This document shows, piece after piece, positions 1-6,880 of a stretch of DNA of 12,749 nt. The position numbers and the translations under genes were made by a program. The notes under the pieces are model-generated. The model searched no databases. It saw only the letters and a program-made list of their open reading frames with translations, and had not been told where the DNA came from. Origin of the DNA: JBOHPP01 sp050731755 (lineage in GTDB: Bacteria; Methylomirabilota; Methylomirabilia; Rokubacteriales; CSP1-6); the NCBI GenBank assembly GCA_050731755.1, contig JBOHPP010000235.1, forward strand, positions 1-12,749, given 5' to 3'. Position 1 is the first letter of the stretch; every line of letters starts with the position of its first letter.

Positions 1-1127
1 GCTCCCGTGATCCGTGGCCAGACATAGAGGACACCGGCCAGGGCCCACAGCACAAAGGTACCGACGATCGTGACCTCCGGATGGGCCACGACGAAATCGG
101 TGAAGTGGGTCGGCGGCTGCAGGACGCGGAGCGCCTCGACCGTGGACTGCAGGCAGCCGCCGAGGTACACGAGGCTCCCGGTGATGAGGAGCTTTGCCGG
201 CAGGTTACGGCGGAGGGCCACCGAGGCGCCGCTCATGGTGCCGAAGACGTTCTGCAACACGGTCCACGCCGGGACGACGAGCAGGAGGGACGACACGAAG
301 GCCGTCGTCCGTGCCCACTCGGCGATCGGCACCTCGAGGTAGGCGTGAATGCCCACCAGCGGGTAGAAGAGCGCCAGCGACCAGAAGCCGACGAGAGCGA
401 GGGCGTGGCTGGAGATCGGCGTGCGCACGCTGGCCGGCAGGAAGTAGTAGACCAGCACGTAACCGGCCGGGGTGATCCAGAGCCCGACGATGGAGTGGAT
501 GAAGAGGCCGTGCCAGGCGGCGTTGCTGATGCCGGGGATGGAAAGCGGGCCGAGGATCAGGAGCACGAGGTTGACGTCCGTCCACACGAACGCGGCCATG
601 AGGTACCAGAGGGAGACGTAGAGCGTCGGCTCCGTGCGTCGTCCGATCGTCGCCAGAAACTGGACGGTGAGGGCGAGCAGTACGAGCAAGAGCACGATCA
701 CCGTCGCGAGCGGATACTCGCCGACTTCCCACCCCCGGTTGCTCCCGAGCAGCAGCAGCAGGCTGCCCACGCCTATGTTGAGATTCCACACCCACAGCAG
801 GGGGCGGCTCCAGCGCTCCTGCCAGAGGCGCGCGCCGCAGAGGCGCGGCACGAGGTAGTGGGCGAGGCCGATGAACAGCGTCGAGAAGGCGCCCCAGATG
901 ACGCCGTTGACGTGGACGGGAAGGAGCCGTCCGAAGCTGAGCCAGGGCACCCCATCCAGGAAGCCGGGATCGGAGAACTTGACGACGACGACGGCCCCGA
1001 GGGTGGGGAACACCAGGAGCCAGACGAACCCCCAGGCGAGCCAGGCCCGGACGAGCTCGCGGTCGATGAGGGCGTCGGCGGGCAGTGCCACGACGCCGGG
1101 GGCGGCGAGGGACATCGCGGCCATCAT
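1..1127 (-). CDS. CcoN-like heme-copper oxidase subunit I paralogue with lost metal ligands (partial, 3' end outside window)
   Basis: Multi-pass membrane protein homologous along its whole visible length (about 375 residues) to the CcoN encoded at 4526-5998. Visible motifs: LPVHVNG (His72, low-spin heme ligand), FIHSIVG (His211, first Cu-B ligand), FYPLVGIHAY (Tyr256, His261) and VVAHPEV (His349). In ordinary cbb3 subunits the last two motifs read HH and HxH. Here the second Cu-B histidine is Ala262 and the second low-spin heme ligand is Glu351. Spacing from His211 to His261 (50) and from there to His349 (88) is identical to the intact paralogue, so this is substitution and not misalignment. 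The frame is open with no stop before the left edge. ATGs at 1127, 1124 and 1115 are all possible starts. It lies 38 bp after the CtaG-like gene and probably in the same operon. Normal oxygen reduction looks unlikely; its function is unknown. Confidence 0.88.
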   Translation of the reverse strand, partial: MMAAMSLAAPGVVALPADALIDRELVRAWLAWGFVWLLVFPTLGAVVVVKFSDPGFLDGVPWLSFGRLLPVHVNGVIWGAFSTLFIGLAHYLVPRLCGARLWQERWSRPLLWVWNLNIGVGSLLLLLGSNRGWEVGEYPLATVIVLLLVLLALTVQFLATIGRRTEPTLYVSLWYLMAAFVWTDVNLVLLILGPLSIPGISNAAWHGLFIHSIVGLWITPAGYVLVYYFLPASVRTPISSHALALVGFWSLALFYPLVGIHAYLEVPIAEWARTTAFVSSLLLVVPAWTVLQNVFGTMSGASVALRRNLPAKLLITGSLVYLGGCLQSTVEALRVLQPPTHFTDFVVAHPEVTIVGTFVLWALAGVLYVWPRITG

Positions 1128-1165
1128 GCCACGACCGCTCAGCCGCGCCCAAAAACGCCGGCGCC

Positions 1166-2023
1166 CTAGGAAGCCCTGCGCACCTCGATCGGCGGCGCCG
1201 GCCGCGCTGGTCCCGCGGCGAAGAAGCGCCAGAGGAGCAGCAGGACGGCGAGCATGTCGACGGCGCCCCCCACCCCCCACATGACGACCCCGCCCCACAC
1301 CTGGTCTTCAGCGGCGCTGAGATCGGCGACGCGCGGCGCTGCCGTGTACGACGCATAGAGCGCCCGGGGAGCCAGGGTCAGCAGCAGGCCGAGCGCCGCC
1401 GTGTGAAAAGCGGCGAGCACCAGATACACGATCCGGAGCCCGTAGGGAGCGGCGGGTCGGAAATGTGGCGCCGGACCGATCACGGGCCACCAGAACAGGA
1501 TCGCCCCGACGAAGAAGGTGGCGTGCTCGACGTCGTGCACGAGGCGATCGGCCAGTGCCGCGTCATACGGCCCAGGCAGGTGCCAGAGCCAGAGGATCAG
1601 CGCATACACGACCCAGGTCAGCGGCAGGGTGGTGAGCGCGCGCCACAACCGGCCGAGGCTCGTGGTGCGTCGGAGCCAGCGGCGCGTGGCCCGGCGCAGG
1701 GCCCGCGGCAACCCCCACACGATGACCGGGAACGGATCGGCGAGCAGAAGCGCGGGCGCCGCCACGGCGATGAGGAGCATGTGCTGCGCCATATGGGCGA
1801 CGAACAGGGCGTGCGCGAGCCGATCGAGCGGAGAAAGGAGCGCCAGCGCGATACTGGCCCACGCGGTCAGCGCCAGAACGGCTCGCGCGAACCCGACATG
1901 CCGGGGCGCGCGTCGCCGGAGCCGCCACCAGCCGACCGCGTGGACGGTTGCGCTCAGGACGAGCGGGACCAGGACCTCCGGACGGGCGGTCCAGCCGAGC
2001 GCCGCCGCCTCGGCTGCCGCCAC
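1166..2023 (-). CDS. ctaG: CtaG-family (caa3-type) cytochrome c oxidase assembly membrane protein
   Basis: 285-residue polytopic membrane protein of the caa3_CtaG family (PF09678). Members are linked to assembly of heme-copper oxidases in bacteria; a role in Cu-B loading is proposed for the wider CtaG group. Family-type features are the His-rich stretch HMAQHMLL (His77, His81), LWLWHLPGPYD (His148), DVEHATFFVGAILFWWP (His167), and VWGGVVMW near the C-terminus. About six or seven hydrophobic segments span residues 17-33, 46-66, 78-104, 133-148, 165-183, 196-215 and 243-268. The start is GTG (GTG GCG GCA GCC); no better ATG lies upstream. It sits between a small lipoprotein gene and the degenerate CcoN paralogue, 38 bp before the latter, which suggests assembly of one or both oxidase subunits here. 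Note that cbb3 enzymes are not normally served by this family, so the exact client is uncertain. Confidence 0.88.
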   Translation of the reverse strand: MAAAEAAALGWTARPEVLVPLVLSATVHAVGWWRLRRRAPRHVGFARAVLALTAWASIALALLSPLDRLAHALFVAHMAQHMLLIAVAAPALLLADPFPVIVWGLPRALRRATRRWLRRTTSLGRLWRALTTLPLTWVVYALILWLWHLPGPYDAALADRLVHDVEHATFFVGAILFWWPVIGPAPHFRPAAPYGLRIVYLVLAAFHTAALGLLLTLAPRALYASYTAAPRVADLSAAEDQVWGGVVMWGVGGAVDMLAVLLLLWRFFAAGPARPAPPIEVRRAS

Positions 2024-2087
2024 ACCCAGGGGACCGTGAGCTATCGCGACCTCCCGGGGTCCCGGGCGGCGAGCCGGGAAGAAATGG

Positions 2088-2288
2088 CTATCGTCCCGTG
2101 CCCGTTCCGGTGGGGTTCTCGGTCTGGGTGGACGGCGCGCCGGGCTTCGGCAAGGGCCCGTACATCGACGAATCTTCGGGACGGGGGGTTTGCCCGGTCG
2201 GCGGGGAGGGGGATGGGGTCGTCCCCGACTCCGAGCACCCGGTGGCGCACGCGGCCAGAACCCCGATCGCGATCAGCGTGCGACGCAT
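2088..2288 (-). CDS. small Pro/Thr-rich lipoprotein
   Basis: 66-residue protein with a lipoprotein signal: MRRTLIAIGVLAAC gives basic residues, a hydrophobic run and a lipobox LAAC with Cys14 as the probable lipidated residue (Cys18 in ATGC is a weaker alternative). The mature part is short, hydrophilic and rich in Pro, Ser, Thr and Gly (PSPSPPTG, KPGAPSTQTENPTGTG), so it is probably unstructured. It has no recognisable domain and no metal motif. The ATG lies 5 bp after the stop of the preceding 30-residue membrane peptide, within the oxidase operon. It is not a Sco/SenC copper chaperone, since the CxxxC motif is absent. I do not recognise the family and can only say that it is exported and probably membrane-anchored. 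Confidence 0.72.
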   Translation of the reverse strand: MRRTLIAIGVLAACATGCSESGTTPSPSPPTGQTPRPEDSSMYGPLPKPGAPSTQTENPTGTGTGR

Positions 2289-2293
2289 CGCCG

Positions 2294-2386
2294 CTACTTC
2301 CTGATCGCCAGCAAGGCGACCCAGGCCATGAACAGCACCGTTCCGGAGAGGAAAATTCCGAACGCGAGCTTCTCGAGGCCAAGCAT
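2294..2386 (-). CDS. 30-residue single-pass membrane peptide
   Basis: Very short reading frame, MLGLEKLAFGIFLSGTVLFM and on to WVALLAIRK, made almost entirely of one hydrophobic helix with a charged Glu-Lys at the start and Arg-Lys at the end. The start codon is 11 bp after the stop of the preceding 35-residue peptide, and the stop is 5 bp before the lipoprotein ATG, so it fits the operon spacing. Respiratory oxidases often carry single-helix subunits of this size (CcoQ, CcoM and CydX types), but I see no sequence match strong enough to name it. The frame stays open upstream to 2578, but that upstream part overlaps other genes and is not membrane-like, so the short version is preferred. The Shine-Dalgarno sequence is weak. 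Confidence 0.5.
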   Translation of the reverse strand: MLGLEKLAFGIFLSGTVLFMAWVALLAIRK

Positions 2387-2397
2387 GATCGTGAAAC

Positions 2398-2505
2398 CTA
2401 GCGGAGAAGTGGCAGGAGCCCGCCGAGCACGTTGTAGAGCCCGTCGACCAGCAGGATCAACAAGTTCAGGAGCGCCAGGGCGTAAAGCAATCGGAGCGCG
2501 GTCAC
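2398..2505 (-). CDS. 35-residue hydrophobic membrane peptide, translationally coupled
   Basis: Begins with GTG, which overlaps the TGA stop of the preceding gene (GTGA overlap), an arrangement typical of translational coupling. The peptide reads VTALRLLYALALLNLLILLV followed by DGLYNVLGGLLPLLR, so it is one long leucine-rich transmembrane helix with an amphipathic tail. A longer reading with a start at 2595 exists in the same frame, but its first 30 residues overlap the FixP_N-like gene and look non-natural. It is possibly an accessory subunit of the oxidase; no family is recognised. Evidence is limited to operon position, the overlap and the hydrophobic character. Confidence 0.45.
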   Translation of the reverse strand: MTALRLLYALALLNLLILLVDGLYNVLGGLLPLLR

Positions 2506-2711
2506 CGTGCCAGCCCCGGTCCCAGACCACCCCAGTACTTGAAGAGATAGTAGATCGCCCACACCGTGAGGATCGCATAGACGGCCAGCAGCCACGCGTT
2601 CACGATGCCGTGGTACGAGCGGACCTCCCCGTGGGCGTGCTCCTCGATCGGGCCGCGACGCTGCTCGTGCGCGCGGAGCTCGCGCTCCTGGTCGCTCCCG
2701 TGCTCACTCAT
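2502..2711 (-). CDS. FixP_N/CcoP N-terminal-like single-pass membrane protein without heme domains
   Basis: 69 residues: a charged, hydrophilic N-terminus (residues 1-32, rich in Glu, Arg and His) followed by YHGIVNAWLLAVYAILTVW and AIYYLFKYWGG, one transmembrane helix at about 36-58. This pattern of an acidic or His-containing lead, an xNxW turn and an aromatic helix ending in Tyr/Trp resembles the FixP_N anchor domain that begins CcoP subunits of cbb3 oxidases. The cytochrome c domains that normally follow are absent here and instead appear fused behind CcoO in the gene at 2875-4524. The ATG overlaps the end of the CcoS gene by 8 bp. It could alternatively be called a CcoQ-like subunit. The coding status is convincing; the FixP_N assignment is by eye and moderate. 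Confidence 0.68.
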   Translation of the reverse strand: MSEHGSDQERELRAHEQRRGPIEEHAHGEVRSYHGIVNAWLLAVYAILTVWAIYYLFKYWGGLGPGLAR

Positions 2712-2871
2712 CGTCGTTCACACCCTCGATTTCCAGGACTTGATACTTGACGCGCTCCACGTCGGTCAGGAGGCCCGAGGCGGCCGCCCACACGAACAGG
2801 CAGAGCGCGGCCAGGCCCATCAGCACCGAGACGATGAACTGTCCGGCGATCAGGTAATTGAGCTCGTGCAT
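2704..2871 (-). CDS. ccoS: CcoS/FixS-like cbb3 oxidase maturation protein
   Basis: 55 residues that form one N-terminal transmembrane helix: MHELNYLIAGQFIVSVLMGL continuing AALCLFVWAAASGLLTDVER, then a short acidic tail ending DDE. CcoS/FixS proteins are single-helix peptides with a conserved FxWAxxxGxxxD pattern, and FVWAAASGLLTD at residues 28-39 matches it. CcoS is needed for cofactor insertion into CcoN in proteobacteria. The ATG is 3 bp after the CcoO/P stop, and its own end overlaps the next gene by 8 bp, so it is tightly coupled to the oxidase structural genes. The usual partners CcoG, CcoH and CcoI are not in this window. Confidence 0.72.
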   Translation of the reverse strand: MHELNYLIAGQFIVSVLMGLAALCLFVWAAASGLLTDVERVKYQVLEIEGVNDDE

Positions 2872-2874
2872 GGC

Positions 2875-4524
2875 CTACCGGCCTTCCCCCATGATGCCCT
2901 TGTAGAACCTCACGAGCTCCTTGGAGCGATCCGCGGCGGCGACCGTGGGGTCGGTGGGGTCGAGCGCCAGCCGCGAGCTCCGGAAGGCCTGCCGGTCCGG
3001 CGTGTTGAGCTGCCCCCTGGTGGCCGGATCGAGCGTGAGCTTCTGCCCGGTCAGCGGATCGTTGAAGGCGGAGAAGGAGAGGACGTAGTAGCTGATGGCC
3101 CAGCGCTCCTCCTCCTTCATCGAGTCGGCGAACGACGGCATCGGTGTCCCGTCGAGCCCTGTCGTCATCGTGCGAAAGATGTCGCGCACGTCGCCACCGG
3201 TCTTGAACTGCCCCCGCGTGAAGTCGGCGGGGCGGATCTTGAAGCCCAGGTCGTCCTCGAGCTGCTCGGCCGACGGCCCGTCGCCCTTCCCGCCGTCGCC
3301 GTGGCACTCCCAGCACTTGGCTTTCACGTAGAGCTCCTTCCCGCTCGCCAGCAGCGCGGCGGTGGCTTTGGGGGGATCACCAATGGCAATCGGCGGCTCG
3401 GGCCGCTCCTCCGTCCACCTCGGCGACAAGGTCTTGATGAACGCGACCACCGCGATGCGGTCCTTCTCGGGAATCTCGTGCCAGGTGGGCATCGCGGTCC
3501 AGCGGACCCCCCGGGCCAGCGTTCGGTAGAGGTCGCCGTCGGTCGGCAGGGAACCCGAGGGCGTCGTCCGGAACTTGAACGAGCCCAGCGTGAAGTCGCG
3601 GGGGCGGGGATTGAGAAACGTGGCGGCCGGCCCGTTGCCGTCGCCCTTGACGCCATGACAGCCCACACACCGGCGCTCGTAGACCACTTTGCCCCGGGCC
3701 ACCTGATCGTCGGTCTGCGGAATGGACATGATGCTGGCCGAGAGAGTCTGGGGCTCGAACACCTCGCGCCAGGCCCCGCGGTTCGTGCCGAGCTTCTGGA
3801 TGTAGGCCACCAGTCCGCGCATCTCCTCGGTCGGAACGACGATCGTGAGAGTCTTGCCTTTCCAGGTCGCGAGCTTGTCGTAGGGCTCGGGGAGGCCCTT
3901 CACCGCCAGGAGGGGCGTCCCGTCGGTCTGCTCCGCGAAGGCCAGCCCGTCGGGATTGGGGTGGAGCAGAATCGACCGCTCCGGCTTGAAGCTGAAGAGC
4001 GCCCGGAGCCCGGCGGACTCCGCGAGCGCGGGGACGCCGTCCTTGTCGACGACCGTCACCGTCGCAGTTCGAAAGAGCCAGCGAAAGTTGGGCATGATGG
4101 TGTCGGGCACCACCATTTGGGCGTTCCAGTGGTGGGCATAATGCCAGTGATCGGAGAACTTGAGTCCCACCCGGGTCAGGTCCGGGCCGATCCGCCGCGT
4201 GGAGAGCAGATGCGGCCGATCGTAGGCGTACTCGCCGACCTGGGAGACGGGTCCCCAGCGCTGGTCCTCTCCGGCGACCGGACGGACGTACTGGCTGTGG
4301 CAGTACCAGCATCCCTCACGCAGGTAGACGTTGCGCCCGAGTTGCTCGAGCGGCGTGTACGGCGAGGCCTCGTACCAGATCCACTTGATGTCCCCCAGCT
4401 CGTTCCGCACGGCCCGCGTGGCTCGCGTTTCGCGCGATTCGGGGATGGCGATCGGGAGAACGCCCTGGACGAAGATGGCCAGTGAGATCAAGAAGAACCC
4501 GGCGCCGAGGACGTAGGACTTCAC
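2875..4524 (-). CDS. ccoO: CcoO-CcoP fusion: membrane-anchored triheme cytochrome c subunit of cbb3-type oxidase
   Basis: 549 residues. An N-terminal helix (about 4-24) anchors a CcoO domain with CWYCH at 72-76 in the typical context REGCWYCHSQYVRP, then RRIGPDLTRVG and the Met ligand region DTIMPNF (Met144). A second half carries two class I cytochrome c domains: CVGCH at 286-290 with Met345 (AMP), and CWECH at 404-408 with Met462 (PMP). In standard cbb3 enzymes CcoO has one heme and CcoP two, in separate proteins; here all three are on one chain, and the CcoP membrane anchor seems to survive as the 69-residue gene downstream. Residues about 150-232, between the CcoO Met ligand and the MRGLVAYIQKLG segment, have no counterpart that I recognise. 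The start is GTG, 1 bp after the CcoN stop. It accepts electrons from periplasmic carriers and passes them to CcoN. Confidence 0.93.
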   Translation of the reverse strand: MKSYVLGAGFFLISLAIFVQGVLPIAIPESRETRATRAVRNELGDIKWIWYEASPYTPLEQLGRNVYLREGCWYCHSQYVRPVAGEDQRWGPVSQVGEYAYDRPHLLSTRRIGPDLTRVGLKFSDHWHYAHHWNAQMVVPDTIMPNFRWLFRTATVTVVDKDGVPALAESAGLRALFSFKPERSILLHPNPDGLAFAEQTDGTPLLAVKGLPEPYDKLATWKGKTLTIVVPTEEMRGLVAYIQKLGTNRGAWREVFEPQTLSASIMSIPQTDDQVARGKVVYERRCVGCHGVKGDGNGPAATFLNPRPRDFTLGSFKFRTTPSGSLPTDGDLYRTLARGVRWTAMPTWHEIPEKDRIAVVAFIKTLSPRWTEERPEPPIAIGDPPKATAALLASGKELYVKAKCWECHGDGGKGDGPSAEQLEDDLGFKIRPADFTRGQFKTGGDVRDIFRTMTTGLDGTPMPSFADSMKEEERWAISYYVLSFSAFNDPLTGQKLTLDPATRGQLNTPDRQAFRSSRLALDPTDPTVAAADRSKELVRFYKGIMGEGR

Positions 4525-4525
4525 G

Positions 4526-5998
4526 TTACGGCCGCCGTCCGGGAGCGGCCATCGCGCCGGGCCGCGTGAGAGGGGCGTCAGCGCCGCGCGGTACCCGACT
4601 CATCGCCGTGCGCATGAAGTTGTAGACCAGGAGCGTCATCCCCGTGTCCATGCAGATGCCGGCGAGCGTGCGGACCAGCCAGTACGGTCGCATGGAGGCG
4701 ACCGTGTCCACCCACTCCGCCTGGGCCATGAGCATATAACCCTGCTGGAGCCCCTGGGCCGACAGCACGAGCCCCATCGTCGAGATTCCGATCGTGATGA
4801 GCCAGAAGCTCCAGTTGCCCAGGCGGAAGCTCCAGAGCTCGCCGCCGTGGAGGCGCGGCCACACGTAGATCGCCCCGGCCATCGCCCAGACGACGAACGT
4901 CCCGAAAATGGTGAGGTGGGAATGCGAAACGACGAAGTCGGTGAAGTGGGTCGGCTCCTGGATCGAGCGGAGCGCCTCCGTCGAGCCCTGGAAGCAGCCG
5001 ATGAGGTACATGATCGCCCCTAGGATCAGGAATTTGACGGGAAGGTTCCGGCCAAACCCCGCCCAGTGGCCCACCATGGTGCCGAAGAAATTCTGGAGCA
5101 CGGTCCACACCGGGATGATCAGCATCATGGAGGAGACGATCGCGATCGTCTCGGCCCAGTCCGCGATGGGGCTGTACAGATAGTGATGGATGCCCACGAA
5201 GGGGTAGAAGAAGGCCAGCGACCAGAATCCGATCAGCGACAGCTTGTGGCTATAGATCGGCGCGCGGATGGAGGCGGGCAGGAAGAAGTAGATGAGCACG
5301 TACCCCGCCGGCGTGATCCAGAGGCCGACCACGTAATGGATGAACAGGCCGTGGAGCGCCGCGTTATTGATCCCCGGCACCGTCCAGTACGGCCCGATGA
5401 CCAGCAGGAGGAAGTTGACGCTCGTCCACACCAGCGCGCCGATGAGATACCAGAGGCTGACGTAGAGTTGCTGGTGGACGCGCCGGGCCACCGTCATCAA
5501 GAGCTGCGCCGAGATGGCCGCCAGGGCCAGGAACAGCACCACGACGTTGGGGATGGGGAACTCCCCGGCCTCCCAGCCGTTGTTCGTGCCCCATACGGTG
5601 AGCCCGAGAAAGCCGGTCACGAGGTTCAGGTTCCAGATCCAGAGCAGCGGGTATCCCCAGTGCTCCTTCCAGACGCGCACGCCGGCCAGGCGAGGGGTGA
5701 TGTAGTAGGCGAGGCCGAAGAAGAGCGTCGAGAACGCCCCCCAGATGACACCGTTGACGTGCACCGGTCGGAGCCGGCCGAACGTCGACCACGCCTGATC
5801 GCCGAGGAACTGCGGGTAGTTGAACTTGGTCGACACCAGCACCCCGATGGTGGGCGCGAAGAGGAGCCAGAAGAACCCCCAGAGGAGCCACCGCCGGATG
5901 AGCTCGGGGTCGATCAGCTGGTCGTTGCGCAGGGCCGCCGCGCTCACGTCGGTGGCGAACGGCGGGCCCTCGGGGCGGCGCGCGGACTCGACCGGCAT
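4526..5998 (-). CDS. ccoN: cbb3-type cytochrome c oxidase subunit I (CcoN), all ligands present
   Basis: 490-residue polytopic membrane protein, the catalytic subunit of a C-family heme-copper oxidase that reduces oxygen to water. The ligand set is complete: His80 in RLRPVHVNG (low-spin heme b), His221 in GLFIHYVVG (Cu-B), His271-His272 in YPFVGIHHY (Cu-B), and His359 and His361 in VVSHSHL (heme b3 and heme b). Tyr265, six residues before His271, sits where C-family enzymes have the Tyr that is cross-linked to a Cu-B histidine. The Cys334 and GSTEALRSIQEPTHF segment precedes the HxH helix, as in CcoN. I chose the ATG at 5998, which overlaps the TGA of the SoxYZ gene by one base; an in-frame GTG one codon earlier is also possible. 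It is followed after 1 bp by the CcoO/P fusion. A divergent paralogue is encoded at the left edge of the window. Confidence 0.95.
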   Translation of the reverse strand: MPVESARRPEGPPFATDVSAAALRNDQLIDPELIRRWLLWGFFWLLFAPTIGVLVSTKFNYPQFLGDQAWSTFGRLRPVHVNGVIWGAFSTLFFGLAYYITPRLAGVRVWKEHWGYPLLWIWNLNLVTGFLGLTVWGTNNGWEAGEFPIPNVVVLFLALAAISAQLLMTVARRVHQQLYVSLWYLIGALVWTSVNFLLLVIGPYWTVPGINNAALHGLFIHYVVGLWITPAGYVLIYFFLPASIRAPIYSHKLSLIGFWSLAFFYPFVGIHHYLYSPIADWAETIAIVSSMMLIIPVWTVLQNFFGTMVGHWAGFGRNLPVKFLILGAIMYLIGCFQGSTEALRSIQEPTHFTDFVVSHSHLTIFGTFVVWAMAGAIYVWPRLHGGELWSFRLGNWSFWLITIGISTMGLVLSAQGLQQGYMLMAQAEWVDTVASMRPYWLVRTLAGICMDTGMTLLVYNFMRTAMSRVPRGADAPLTRPGAMAAPGRRP

Positions 5999-6861
5999 CA
6001 CCCGAACCGGATCGGATGCGTGGCTTCGAAGCGCTGCCCCCGGTTGTTGGTGAGGACGACCCGGACGGTGCCCTCACGGCGGGCGCGGAGCCTGAACGTA
6101 ATGAACGGATTGTCGCTGAGCGCGGACGTCAGCACGAACCGGCTGACGGGCTCGGCGTCGTAGAACACCTCCATACGGTCGAGGTGCAGCGGCTCGGATT
6201 CCTGGACGAACGTCCCGTGCCGCGCCACCAGCCCCGTCCGGCTCGGGTGCTTGGTCTTGAGCTGGACATCGATGATCTGGTTCGGGCCGATGGCACCGTC
6301 GGCCACCAATTGGGGGATCCGGATGGACGGCGGTTGGATCTCGTCCCGCGCTGCCGGCCCCGGCGGTGAGGCGACGCCGGCGCATCCCCCGGCCCCCTCC
6401 GGGATGGCGATGACCCGGGTCGTGCGCCAGCGGCCGTGACGGTTGCATTCGGCCGTCACCGAGATTTCGGAGGTCCCCTGATCGACCCTGATCTGGACGC
6501 CGAGGTAGGCCTGGCCGTTCAGCGGCGAGAACTGGAAGACCCCTTTGGAGGGCACCGGGTCGCGCTCGTTGACGACGTGGAGGCTGGCGATGAAGTGATC
6601 CGGCTGCATGGGGTGGGACATCTCGATCGAGACCGGGACCTTGGCGCCGTTGCTGGTGAACGCCGGGAGCCGGAGGACCGGCCGGTGCAGGCGCTCGAAC
6701 GACGAGAGCGCATCCGGATCGGCGCCCCCGCCCGTGACCTCGACGCGCCCCCCGGCGCTGGGGGTGGTCTCGGCCGCGGCCAGCCCCACGGCCGCCGAGG
6801 CCATGACCAGGAAGCGCCGTCTGGTCAATCGAGGCGGCCGCAGGGCCGACTGCGGGTCCAT
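5998..6861 (-). CDS. soxYZ: SoxY-SoxZ fusion, Tat-exported sulfur-carrier-like protein
   Basis: 287 residues. A Tat signal is visible (RLTRRRFLVMAS at 11-22, then a hydrophobic Ala-rich stretch). Residues about 45-165 form a SoxY-like domain: VPVSIEMSHPM, FQFSPLNGQAYL and IRV, ending in GAGGCAG with Cys160 at the place of the SoxY carrier cysteine (GGCGG in classic SoxY). Residues about 180-286 form a SoxZ-like domain: LKTKHPSRTGL, SDNPFITFRLRA and GTVRVVLTNNRGQ. In the Sox pathway SoxYZ carries the sulfur substrate on this cysteine. Fused SoxYZ-like carriers are also known beside quinoprotein dehydrogenases. Here it stands next to a SoxA-like cytochrome, a phosphoesterase and the oxidase; SoxX, SoxB and SoxCD are not seen. 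In the fusion the cysteine arm is internal and no longer C-terminal. The gene ends in a TGATG overlap with ccoN. Confidence 0.88.
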   Translation of the reverse strand: MDPQSALRPPRLTRRRFLVMASAAVGLAAAETTPSAGGRVEVTGGGADPDALSSFERLHRPVLRLPAFTSNGAKVPVSIEMSHPMQPDHFIASLHVVNERDPVPSKGVFQFSPLNGQAYLGVQIRVDQGTSEISVTAECNRHGRWRTTRVIAIPEGAGGCAGVASPPGPAARDEIQPPSIRIPQLVADGAIGPNQIIDVQLKTKHPSRTGLVARHGTFVQESEPLHLDRMEVFYDAEPVSRFVLTSALSDNPFITFRLRARREGTVRVVLTNNRGQRFEATHPIRFG

Positions 6862-6880
6862 GCGAAGGCGGCGACCCCGG

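Noticed and set aside
1..1127. Treating the CcoN paralogue as a nitric oxide reductase
   Set aside because: The expected NorB glutamate ligands in helix VI are not visible (the segment reads FIHSIVGLWITP), and ligand loss here would also impair an Fe-B site.
1..1127. Calling the CcoN paralogue a pseudogene
   Set aside because: The frame is intact over 375 residues, with membrane segments and most conserved positions kept; only specific ligand positions changed.
205..1356. Minus-strand frame spanning the CcoN paralogue and CtaG
   Set aside because: It reads as Arg/Pro/Ala-rich sequence in a different frame from the two membrane proteins that carry real motifs.
2605..4485. Long plus-strand open frame opposite the CcoO/P fusion (and similar ones at 81-1169, 1085-2401, 5066-6163 and 7567-8667)
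   Set aside because: Translations are Arg/Gly/Glu/His-rich low-complexity sequence without domains, and each lies antisense to a gene with clear catalytic or heme motifs. Long antisense frames are expected in GC-rich coding DNA.
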